NCBI GenBank assembly: GCA_947453725.1
Contig: CANGHH010000012.1
Coordinates: 85,273-149,272 of the forward strand
From: Betaproteobacteria bacterium
GTDB lineage: Bacteria; Pseudomonadota; Gammaproteobacteria; Burkholderiales; Burkholderiaceae_C
Direction: 5' to 3'
Length of the DNA stretch: 64,000 nucleotides
Shown here: positions 41,864-49,375 of the stretch, piece after piece
How the letters are laid out: the number at the start of each line of letters is the position of its first letter
How positions within the stretch are numbered: position 1 is the first letter of the stretch
The notes under the pieces: generated by a model
Told to the model about the DNA's origin: nothing
Database searches by the model: none
What the model saw: the letters and a program-made list of their open reading frames with translations, nothing else
Position numbers and translations under genes: made by a program

Positions 41864-43303
41864 ATGAGGTCGCCCTACGACGAAATGCACACCGTGACCG
41901 CAGAGGTCCGGGAGCAGTACCGCGTGTACGAACGCTGGCTCGAACGCCAGCCGCGCGCCAGCATGCAGGCCCGGCGCGAAGAAGCCGAGATGATCTTCCG
42001 CCGCGTCGGCATCACCTTCGCGGTCTACGGGGCCAAGGACGAAGATGGGTCGGGCACCGAGCGCCTGATCCCCTTCGACCTGATCCCGCGCGTCATCCCG
42101 AAGCAGGAATGGACCGCGATGGAAGCCGGCCTGGCCCAGCGCGTGACGGCGCTGAACCGCTTCCTGCACGACGTTTACCACGATCAGGACATCCTGAAGG
42201 CCGGCGTCGTGCCCACCGAGCAGGTTCTGAACAACGCCCAGTTCAGGCCCGAGATGCTGGGCGTCAAGCTGCCGGGCCATATCTATTCGCACATCTCGGG
42301 CATCGACATCGTGCGCGCCGGCAACGCCGACGGCAGCGGCGACTACTACGTGCTGGAAGACAACCTGCGTGTGCCCAGCGGCGTCAGCTACATGCTGGAA
42401 GACCGCAAGATGATGATGCGGCTCTTCCCCGACCTGTTCGCGATGCACCGCGTCGCGCCGGTGGCGCATTACCCCGACCTGCTGCTGGAAACGCTGCGCG
42501 CGGTGGCGCCGGCCGGTGTCAACGAGCCCAATGTCGTCGTGCTGACCCCTGGCATGTACAACAGCGCCTATTTCGAGCACGCCTTCCTGGCCCAGCAGAT
42601 GGGCGTGGAACTGGTCGAAGGGCAGGACCTGGTGGTCAAGGACGGCTTCGTCTACATGCGCACCACGCAGGGCCCCAAGCGCGTGGACGTGATCTACCGC
42701 CGGGTCGACGACGATTTCCTCGACCCGAAAGCGTTCAGACCCAACAGCACGCTGGGCTGCGCCGGCCTGCTCGACGTCTACCGCGCCGGCAACATCAGCC
42801 TGAGCAATGCGGTCGGCACCGGCATCGCCGACGACAAGAGCATCTACCCCTATGTGCCCAAGATGATTGAGTTCTACCTCGGCGAAAAGCCGATCCTGAA
42901 CAACGTGCCGACCTACCTGTGCCGTGAGCAGGACGACCTGCGGTACGTGGTCGACCACATGCACGAACTGGTGGTCAAGGAAGTGCACGGCGCGGGGGGC
43001 TACGGCATGCTGGTCGGGCCGGCCGCGACCCGGGCCGAGATCGACGATTTCAAGGCCGTGGTCAAGGCCAACCCGAGCAACTACATCGCCCAGCCGACGC
43101 TGAGTCTGAGCACCTGCCCGACCTTCGTCGACAGCGGCATCGCGCCGCGCCACATCGACCTGCGGCCCTACGTGCTCAGTTCGGGCAAGAGCGTGCAGAC
43201 GGTGCCCGGCGGCCTGACCCGCGTGGCCCTGAAGGAGGGCTCGCTGGTGGTGAATTCGTCGCAGGGCGGCGGCACCAAGGACACCTGGGTCCTCGAAGAC
43301 TGA
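41864..43303 (+). CDS. Circularly permuted ATP-grasp protein, stand-alone
   Basis: A 479-residue ATP-grasp family protein (DUF404/DUF407 type). Typical segments are YYVLEDNLRVPSGVSYMLED, VVVLTPGMYNSAYFEHAFLA, VYMRTTQGPKRVDVIYRRVD and ELVVKEVHGAGGYGMLVGP, whose Lys and Gly-rich loop suit nucleotide binding. It is colinear with the ATP-grasp half of the 38284 product. GAGGAG lies 11 nt before the ATG; a GTG overlapping the upstream stop is an alternative start 11 codons earlier. It should activate a carboxylate with ATP, substrate unknown. Confidence 0.9.
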   Translation: MRSPYDEMHTVTAEVREQYRVYERWLERQPRASMQARREEAEMIFRRVGITFAVYGAKDEDGSGTERLIPFDLIPRVIPKQEWTAMEAGLAQRVTALNRFLHDVYHDQDILKAGVVPTEQVLNNAQFRPEMLGVKLPGHIYSHISGIDIVRAGNADGSGDYYVLEDNLRVPSGVSYMLEDRKMMMRLFPDLFAMHRVAPVAHYPDLLLETLRAVAPAGVNEPNVVVLTPGMYNSAYFEHAFLAQQMGVELVEGQDLVVKDGFVYMRTTQGPKRVDVIYRRVDDDFLDPKAFRPNSTLGCAGLLDVYRAGNISLSNAVGTGIADDKSIYPYVPKMIEFYLGEKPILNNVPTYLCREQDDLRYVVDHMHELVVKEVHGAGGYGMLVGPAATRAEIDDFKAVVKANPSNYIAQPTLSLSTCPTFVDSGIAPRHIDLRPYVLSSGKSVQTVPGGLTRVALKEGSLVVNSSQGGGTKDTWVLED

Positions 43304-43318
43304 GGCGGAGGACTGATC

Positions 43319-44290
43319 ATGCTTTCAAGAACTGCCGACCACCTTTTCTGGATGGCCCGCTACATGGAGCGCGCCGAGAACACCGCGCGCATGCTCGACG
43401 TCAACTACCAGACCTCGCTGCTGCCGCAAAGCGCCGACATGGCCGAGAGCGGCTGGCGCGGCCTGTTGTCGATCAGCGAACTGACCGGGCCCTATTCGAA
43501 GAAGTACAGCGAAGTCAAGGCCCACAGCGTCATGGACTTCATGGTCAGTGACGCCAGCAACCCGAGCAGCATCGTGGCCTGCCTGCACGCGGCGCGCGAA
43601 AACGCGCGCGCCGTGCGCGGTGCGCTGACCACCGAAGTCTGGGAAACGCAGAACCAGACCTGGCTCGAATTCAACCGCATGATCGATGCCGACCGCGGTG
43701 AATTCCGGCGCGACCCCAGCACCCTGTTCGAGTGGGTGAAGTTCCGCAGCCACCTCAGCCGCGGCGTCACCGTCGGCACCATGCTGCAGGACGAGGCGCT
43801 GCACTTCCTGCGCATCGGCACCTTCCTGGAGCGCGCCGACAACACCGCGCGCCTGCTCGACGTGAAGTTCCAGGCGCTGGCCGGTGGCGATTATTTCGGG
43901 CCGGGCTCGGCGCTGGAAACCATCGAGGTGGATTTCTACCACTGGAGCGCCATCCTGCGCTCGGTCTCGGGCTTCGAGATCTACCGCAAGGTCTACCGCA
44001 ACGTGATACACCCGGCCAAGGTCGCCGAGCTGCTGATCCTGCGCCCCGACATGCCGCGCTCGCTGGCGGCCTGCATGAACGAGGTGGTGGACAACTTGCA
44101 GCGGGTGGCCAACGAGCAGAGCAGCGAAACCCTTCGCCGCGCCGGGCGGCTGCGATCCGACCTGCAGTACGGTCGCATCGACGAGATCCTGTCAACCGGC
44201 CTGCACGCCTACCTGACCGCTTTCCTCGACCGGGTCAACGATCTCGGCTTCGGCATCAGCCGCGACTTCCTGGTGCCGATGGCCGCTTGA
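43319..44290 (+). CDS. Alpha-E domain protein (DUF403)
   Basis: A 323-residue all-helical protein, with start MLSRTADHLFWMARYMERAE matching the start of the alpha-E half of the 38284 product. It contains the acidic helical stretches TFLERADNTARLLDVKFQ and SGFEIYRKVYRN. It has no signal or membrane segment. In many bacteria alpha-E follows circularly permuted ATP-grasp and transglutaminase genes, as here. It is last in the operon; a GGAGG ribosome site lies shortly before its ATG. Activity is unknown. Confidence 0.9.
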   Translation: MLSRTADHLFWMARYMERAENTARMLDVNYQTSLLPQSADMAESGWRGLLSISELTGPYSKKYSEVKAHSVMDFMVSDASNPSSIVACLHAARENARAVRGALTTEVWETQNQTWLEFNRMIDADRGEFRRDPSTLFEWVKFRSHLSRGVTVGTMLQDEALHFLRIGTFLERADNTARLLDVKFQALAGGDYFGPGSALETIEVDFYHWSAILRSVSGFEIYRKVYRNVIHPAKVAELLILRPDMPRSLAACMNEVVDNLQRVANEQSSETLRRAGRLRSDLQYGRIDEILSTGLHAYLTAFLDRVNDLGFGISRDFLVPMAA

Positions 44291-44381
44291 CGGTTGCCCC
44301 CAAGGCGGGGCGAGCCGGACGACCAACCGTCCTGGGCACTGTTGGTCGCCTGCGAGCTTGATCGGCATGTCGAGATGGCTG

Positions 44382-44417
44382 AAAAAAAAGGGGGCCGGTC
44401 TGAACCGGCCCCCTTTT
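44382..44417. terminator. Strong bidirectional terminator between convergent operons
   Basis: A perfect 10-bp stem (GGGGGCCGGT at 44390-44399, loop CTGA, complementary arm 44404-44413) is flanked by eight A residues on the left and four T residues on the right. On the minus strand this gives an 8-U tract, so it mainly serves the small protein gene at 44434, but it can also stop the plus-strand operon ending at 44290. Confidence 0.93.
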
Positions 44418-44433
44418 CATGGCTGGCGCCCGA

Positions 44434-44640
44434 TTACTTGGCTGCGGCGGCCTTGGCGGCCTTCTTCTTGGCGTGCTTCTTCGCGTGCTTCTTGGCTGCC
44501 GGCTTGGCCGATTCAGCAGCCGGGGCTGCGGCAGCTGCCGGGGCGGCGCCGGCGGCCATCGGGGCCTTGGCCGGGGCTTGCGCGAAGCTGAAAGCGGCAG
44601 AGGTGGCCAGCAGGGCGGCGATCAGGAGGTTCTTGGTCAT
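44434..44640 (-). CDS. Small exported Lys/Ala-rich (histone H1-like) protein
   Basis: A 68-residue protein. Residues 1 to about 21 form a signal peptide (TKNLLIAALLATSAAFSFAQ). The mature part is Ala/Pro-rich, then strongly basic at the C-terminus with AAKKHAKKHAKKKAAKAA, a repeat like those of histone H1-like tails. A signal peptide on such a tail points to the periplasm, not to chromatin; binding to anionic wall or outer-membrane polymers is possible. It is last in the minus-strand series, 75 bp after the lytic transglycosylase gene, and is followed by a strong terminator. Function unknown. Confidence 0.75.
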   Translation of the reverse strand: MTKNLLIAALLATSAAFSFAQAPAKAPMAAGAAPAAAAAPAAESAKPAAKKHAKKHAKKKAAKAAAAK

Positions 44641-44715
44641 TTTGTCTCACCATTCAACCGGATTCGAGAAGCTCCGAACCCGCCGAGCGATCCCGGCAGG
44701 CGCCGGGCTTGTGCT

Positions 44716-45903
44716 TCAAACGCCGGCCCGGGGATGGCGGTTGACGGGCGACGGCAAAGTATTCGCGGGCCATTGCGGGGCCTGTCCAGGCGCCCGCTGC
44801 TGCGCCTCGGCCAGCGCCTGGGCCAGTTCGATCACCGCCAGCGCGTAGTAGCTGCTCTGGTTGTAACGGGTCACGGTGTAGAAATTCTGCGTGCCGGCGA
44901 CATGGCTGGGCGGCCGGTCGCCGTTCTGCAGTTCCACCAGGGCCAGCGGCCCGCCGTGCGCCCGGCCGGCTTCGTCGAGCAAGGCGCCGCGTTCGGCGAA
45001 CTGCGCGGCCGTGAAGCTGGGCCGGATGTCGGGGGCCAGCAGCGCCGCCCGATCGGCGGCGTCGGCCGGCACGCTGACGGCGAAATGCGTCGCCAGCCCG
45101 CGTTCCCAGCCAAAGCTCGCCAGGAAATGGGCCACGCTGGCCACGGCGTCGGCGCTGCTGTTCAGCAGGTCGATGTGGCCGTCGCCGTCGCCGTCGACGG
45201 CGTAGCGGTTCAGGCTGCCGGGCATGAACTGCGGCAGGCCGAGGGCGCCGGCGAAAGAGCCGCGCACGGCCTGCGGGTCCTGGCCTTCGCGGGCGCAGAG
45301 CACGAAGAATTCCTCGAGTTCGCTGCGGAAGTAGGCACTGCGGTCGCTGCGGCCCGGCGGGAAATCGAAGCCGAGCGTGGCCAGCGCGTCGAGCGTGCGG
45401 AAGCTGCCCGTGACGCGGCCATAGAAGGTTTCCACCCCGACGATGGCGACCACAATCTCGGGCGGCACGCCCCAGCGCGCCTGCGCCTGCTGCAGCGATC
45501 GCTCATTGCTGCGCCAGAAGGCCAGCCCGGCCTGGATGCGCCGCGGCTCGACGAAGCGCGCGCGGTAGGCCGCCCAGTTCTTGGCCGTGCCGGCCGGCGG
45601 CGGCATCACCAGCTGGCGCACGGCTTCGACGCGACGCGCCTGCGCCAGCTGCATGACGAGCCATTCGCGCGGCAACTGGCGGCGTTCGGCCACCTCGCTG
45701 GCAAAGGCCAGCACCGTGGCACTGCCGCCGTAGGCCGGCCCGGCAGCGGCTTCGACAGCGGCCTTGGCGCGGTGCGGGCGCTGCGCGGCCGGTGCCGGTG
45801 CCGGTGCCGCTGCCAGCAGCGTGGCGGCCAGGACCAGGCCAAGGACCGAACGCCGGCGGGCTGGCAGCGGTGGACGTCGGGGCTGACGCGGTGCGGAGAA
45901 CAT
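44716..45903 (-). CDS. mltB: Lytic murein transglycosylase B family
   Basis: A 395-residue soluble lytic transglycosylase like Slt35. The catalytic Glu is in AIVGVETFYGRVTG (Glu158). Also visible are GALGLPQFMPGSLNRYAVDG and a calcium-binding EF-hand-like loop DGDGDGHIDL. The N-terminus has RRRSVLGLVLAATLLAAA, a signal with Tat-like Arg residues and no lipobox, so it is periplasmic rather than a lipoprotein. A -10-like GATAAT ends 5 nt before the ATG. It may be transcribed separately from the VWA gene 19 bp upstream. Confidence 0.9.
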   Translation of the reverse strand: MFSAPRQPRRPPLPARRRSVLGLVLAATLLAAAPAPAPAAQRPHRAKAAVEAAAGPAYGGSATVLAFASEVAERRQLPREWLVMQLAQARRVEAVRQLVMPPPAGTAKNWAAYRARFVEPRRIQAGLAFWRSNERSLQQAQARWGVPPEIVVAIVGVETFYGRVTGSFRTLDALATLGFDFPPGRSDRSAYFRSELEEFFVLCAREGQDPQAVRGSFAGALGLPQFMPGSLNRYAVDGDGDGHIDLLNSSADAVASVAHFLASFGWERGLATHFAVSVPADAADRAALLAPDIRPSFTAAQFAERGALLDEAGRAHGGPLALVELQNGDRPPSHVAGTQNFYTVTRYNQSSYYALAVIELAQALAEAQQRAPGQAPQWPANTLPSPVNRHPRAGV

Positions 45904-45908
45904 GGTCG

Positions 45909-45914
45909 ATTATC
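45909..45914 (-). promoter_or_regulatory. Putative -10 element close to mltB
   Basis: On the minus strand this is GATAAT (five of six consensus bases), 5 nt before the mltB ATG. It may drive a leaderless mRNA, although 5 nt is short. Confidence 0.35.
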
Positions 45915-45922
45915 GGCAGCGC

Positions 45923-47191
45923 TCAGGCCAGCACCAGCTTGCGGCCGAAAGGCGGCACCGCCGTGGCGTGGGCCTCGGGCACGGCCCACAGCACCGGCCA
46001 GCGCGGCCTGAAAGCCACCGGGCCGTCGAGGTCGGTCAGCACGACGCCGATGTCGGGGTGGTGGCTGTCGGCTTCCTGCAGCAGCGGCGTGAAGTCGGTG
46101 CCGCCGCCGCCCTGGAATTCGATGCCGCGCAGCTCGGACTTCCCCGGCTCGAAGCGTGCGACGCGGCGCACGCGGTCGTCGCCGACGACCAGCACCAGCG
46201 CGCTTTCCAGGCGCCTCGTCAGGGCTTCGATCTCGCGTGCGAAGCGGTCCATCAGGCGCGCGTCGATGGAGCCCGACACGTCGACGATGACGACCAGCCG
46301 CGGCACCGCTTTCGTGCTGCTGTGGCCAGGCTCGAACGGCATCCGCCGGTGCGCGCCGGCGCGTCCCTGGTTGGCGATGTAGGACCGCGAGGGCCGCGAC
46401 CACGACAGCTCCCGCTGCGGCGACAGGCTGCGCGTCAGCTGCGTGCGCAGCACCTGCTCCCACGGGGTACGGCTGCGCGGCAGGTCGGCCAGCAGCGTGC
46501 GCAGCATCGAGAAGGCACCATCGTTGGCGTGGGCACGCAGCAGGCGTTCGTGCCATTCGCGGGCCTCTTCGGCTTGCGCCTCGGGGACTTCGGCCAGATC
46601 GCTGCCGCTGCCCGTCATCAGGTCCACCGGCGTGCCGGCGCCCAGGGCGCGCACCCGCGACGATCGCGGGCCGTCGTCGCGCCGGCCTTGGGCGTCCGCC
46701 CGGCGGTCGTCGATGCTGCGGTAGAGCCGCTCGACATCCCATTCCAGCAGCGCCGCCTCGACGCCCGGGCTCAGGCCCAAGGCGCTGGCCAGCAGGCCTT
46801 CCAGCGTCGGCGCGTTGGCGGGCAGCTGCAGCCACGCCAAGTGGCCCAGGGTGCTGTTGACGATGGCGTCGGCACAGGTGTTGAAGAGCGCCAGGTCGAC
46901 GTCGCCGATGCGGGCTTTCAGTTCGCCGTGGCGCTGCGGGTGGCGCAGCGCGATGTGCAGCACGGCGTGGGCCACCAGGCCGGTCTGCTCGGCCAGCGGC
47001 AGGCGCTCGAAGGACGGGTCGTAGTGCAGCGTGTGGCCGTCGGTGGCGATGGCCGGCGGCCGTGCGCCTTGAATCGGGCCCAGATCGACATGCCTGACCC
47101 ACAGCGCCAGCCCGCCGGTCGACGGCGCGTACTCGACCATGCGCAGCACGGCGCGCGTGCCGCGGTGCTGCAGCCCGGCCGTTTCAGCCAC
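45923..47191 (-). CDS. VWA-like / DUF2201 putative metallopeptidase protein
   Basis: A 422-residue protein. The N-terminal part has VAHAVLHIALRHPQRHGE (residues 73-90), where the family metal motif HExxH reads HAxxH, so a peptidase role is doubtful. The C-terminal part is a VWA-like domain with a MIDAS-type VIVDVSGSID (Asp304, Ser306, Ser308) and GGGGTDFTPLLQEA. Such proteins pair with MoxR ATPases as chaperone-like partners. It overlaps the end of the MoxR-like gene by 8 bp. The client is unknown. Confidence 0.85.
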   Translation of the reverse strand: MAETAGLQHRGTRAVLRMVEYAPSTGGLALWVRHVDLGPIQGARPPAIATDGHTLHYDPSFERLPLAEQTGLVAHAVLHIALRHPQRHGELKARIGDVDLALFNTCADAIVNSTLGHLAWLQLPANAPTLEGLLASALGLSPGVEAALLEWDVERLYRSIDDRRADAQGRRDDGPRSSRVRALGAGTPVDLMTGSGSDLAEVPEAQAEEAREWHERLLRAHANDGAFSMLRTLLADLPRSRTPWEQVLRTQLTRSLSPQRELSWSRPSRSYIANQGRAGAHRRMPFEPGHSSTKAVPRLVVIVDVSGSIDARLMDRFAREIEALTRRLESALVLVVGDDRVRRVARFEPGKSELRGIEFQGGGGTDFTPLLQEADSHHPDIGVVLTDLDGPVAFRPRWPVLWAVPEAHATAVPPFGRKLVLA

Positions 47192-48293
47192 CGGCGGCTT
47201 CGCGGCGGCGGCGCTCGGCGTAGCGGCCGTAGGCCGGGCTGTCGATGATCGCCAGTTCCAGCCCGCTGCCCAGCGCCTTCTGCATCAGCAGCTCCATGGC
47301 CAGCGTCTGCGCTTCGCGGATCGGCAGCGGCACGGCGCCGGCCAGGTCGGGCAACTGTTCGACGATCTCCAGCGCCCGGCCCAGCGTCGGCGCATCGGTG
47401 CAGGCCGCCAGCAGGCCGTAGAGCAGGCCGTACAGGCCGTCCAGCGTGCGCGGCAGCAGGGCGGTGGTCTCGGGGCCGGGGCGGGCGGCCAACAGCTTCA
47501 GCACGTCGGTGCCCGACTTCAATTCGCGCAGCACGCCGAAGAATTCGGCCGCGTTGGCCGCGCCGATGCGGCCCTGCACGAAGACGCGCTGTGCGCCCTC
47601 GCTCAGCCCCGACTGCAGCAGCTTGGAGATGTCTTCCCAGCCACGCGGGCTGGCGCCGACCAGGTGGTCGCCGGCCAGCTGCGCCTGCGTGTCGTCGAGC
47701 TTGTCGGGCCGCACGCGCAGGTAGGCCATCACTTCGGGCGCGAAGCCGCGTTCGATCGCGTGGGCGATAAAGGCGTCGACGACCGTCTGGACGTTGAAAT
47801 GGAACATGCGGTCGGCCAGCGCTGTGCCCATGTCGTGGCTGACCGCGCCGTGGAAGCTGGCGTTGCCGGCGGCGATGACCTGCCAGCCGTCGGGCAGCAC
47901 GTAGTGGCCGACCTTGCGGTCGAGGATCAGCGAGTAGGCGCTGATCTGCAGCCGCTGGTCGGCGGCGGTCAGCTCGTCGAGGAACAGGATGCCGGCGGGC
48001 TGGTCGGCGGTGGGCAGGAACTCGGGCGGGAACCACACCGTCTTGCCCTGCAACTCGTCGGCGTAGATGGCGCCGCGGATGTCGACCGGCTCGATGGTGG
48101 TCAGCCGCAAGTCGACCAGCGGCACGCCGAAGTGTTCGGCCACCTGGCGCACGACCGACGAGTTGCCGACACCGCGCGTGCCCCACAACATGGTGGCGCG
48201 GCGGCGCAGCACCGGATCGGCGTACTGCTCGATCAAGGCCGCCTTGGCGGTGGCGATGGAGACCGGCGGGATGTTCAGCGGGTTGGCGGTCAT
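47184..48293 (-). CDS. MoxR-type AAA ATPase with altered Walker A
   Basis: A 369-residue AAA+ protein. The Walker A region reads WGTRGVGNSSVV, with Asn44 (codon AAC) in the place of the invariant Lys. Walker B is ILFLDELTAADQ (Asp106, Glu107), and the sensor 1 region GWQVIAAGNASFHG is intact, as is the Arg-containing ALADRMFHF. It may bind nucleotide weakly or hydrolyse slowly. Proteins of this subgroup sit next to a VWA gene, as here. It begins 6 bp after the membrane-protein gene. Confidence 0.88.
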   Translation of the reverse strand: MTANPLNIPPVSIATAKAALIEQYADPVLRRRATMLWGTRGVGNSSVVRQVAEHFGVPLVDLRLTTIEPVDIRGAIYADELQGKTVWFPPEFLPTADQPAGILFLDELTAADQRLQISAYSLILDRKVGHYVLPDGWQVIAAGNASFHGAVSHDMGTALADRMFHFNVQTVVDAFIAHAIERGFAPEVMAYLRVRPDKLDDTQAQLAGDHLVGASPRGWEDISKLLQSGLSEGAQRVFVQGRIGAANAAEFFGVLRELKSGTDVLKLLAARPGPETTALLPRTLDGLYGLLYGLLAACTDAPTLGRALEIVEQLPDLAGAVPLPIREAQTLAMELLMQKALGSGLELAIIDSPAYGRYAERRRREAAGG

Positions 48294-48299
48294 GGCGTT

Positions 48300-49337
48300 T
48301 CAGCTTTGCTGCAGGTCTTGCAGGGGTTCGCCGCCGGCCGCCGCCCCGCCGGCACGCCACTGCTTGGCGGTCGACGCGCGCGGCAGCGGCGGTATCTCGA
48401 TGCGCGGCATCTCGCGCAGGCAGAAGAAGGCCACCAGCAGCAGTGGCGGCGCGTGGAAGATCAGCATGCGCAGCACCGAGTCCTCGGCCAGGTCGATGCG
48501 CGGCACGGCGGCGGCGGCCAGCAGCAGCGCGATGCCGCCGAGCAGCGGCGTCGCGCGGCGCAGCGTCACGCCCCAGCGCTGGCGCAACAGGCGTTGGTGG
48601 AAGCGCGCCGGCGGCTCGGCCAGCGTGCGCGCGAGGTGTTCGGCGGTGGCGCGCAGACGGGCTTCGGCGTCGCGGCTGCGTGTGGTGGTGGCCACGCCGT
48701 GGCGCACCTCGTCCTTGCCGCCGAGCCGCAGCACGCCGGTCCAGCCGTGCTGCACGCGCTGCAGCCGCGACCAGGGCCAGCCCAGCACGGCGAGCAGGTC
48801 GTCGGGCAGCTCGATGGTGTCGCCGCTGGCCGCGCTGAGGCGGATCTCCGCCGGCACCCCGGTCACCGCCGGGACGCGCACCTGGAGCGTCAGGCCGGCG
48901 ACCTGGGCCTGGGCATTCGTCAACACCAGCCGCAGCGCAGGGTCGCTGCCTGCCGCGCTGTCTGCGCGCAGCGCCAGGTGGTGGTCCAGCGCGACGGTGC
49001 AGCCGGCAACCGCCAGCCACTGCGTGGCCAGCGGCACCGCGGCCACGGCGTCCAGCGCCGCCGCCGGGCTGTCGGCGTCGACCTGCAGGCTGGCCTGCAG
49101 GCCGTCGGTCAGGGCCAGCCGGCGCGTGATGCGGTAGCGGCCGGGGTGGGGGTTGCTCAGCGCCAGCGTCTCACGCAGATCGTCACCGGCAGGACCGGCG
49201 CCGGCGTGCTTGGCGGCGGCAAAGGCCAGCCGCCGCTCGGCACGGTCGCTGGCCGCCAGATCCAGCCGCAGCCCGCGCCGCGCGAAGGGCTCGGCCAGGC
49301 CGAGGATTTCGTGGTGGGTGAGCGGCAGCTGTGTCAT
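48300..49337 (-). CDS. Two-helix membrane protein of the MoxR/VWA array
   Basis: A 345-residue protein that I do not recognise. Residues 1 to about 265 are soluble and rich in charged residues, with repeated beta-like segments. Two membrane helices follow near the end (RATPLLGGIALLLAAAAVP and LRMLIFHAPPLLLVAFFCL), then a short tail. The frame is open a long way upstream, but the ATG at 49337 leaves only 38 bp to the TgpA-like gene, which fits. It lies just upstream of the MoxR-like gene with Asn44 and may be its membrane partner. Function unknown. Confidence 0.75.
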   Translation of the reverse strand: MTQLPLTHHEILGLAEPFARRGLRLDLAASDRAERRLAFAAAKHAGAGPAGDDLRETLALSNPHPGRYRITRRLALTDGLQASLQVDADSPAAALDAVAAVPLATQWLAVAGCTVALDHHLALRADSAAGSDPALRLVLTNAQAQVAGLTLQVRVPAVTGVPAEIRLSAASGDTIELPDDLLAVLGWPWSRLQRVQHGWTGVLRLGGKDEVRHGVATTTRSRDAEARLRATAEHLARTLAEPPARFHQRLLRQRWGVTLRRATPLLGGIALLLAAAAVPRIDLAEDSVLRMLIFHAPPLLLVAFFCLREMPRIEIPPLPRASTAKQWRAGGAAAGGEPLQDLQQS

Positions 49338-49375
49338 CGCGACGCGAGACTGCCACAGATCGGCGCAGGCCGAAC

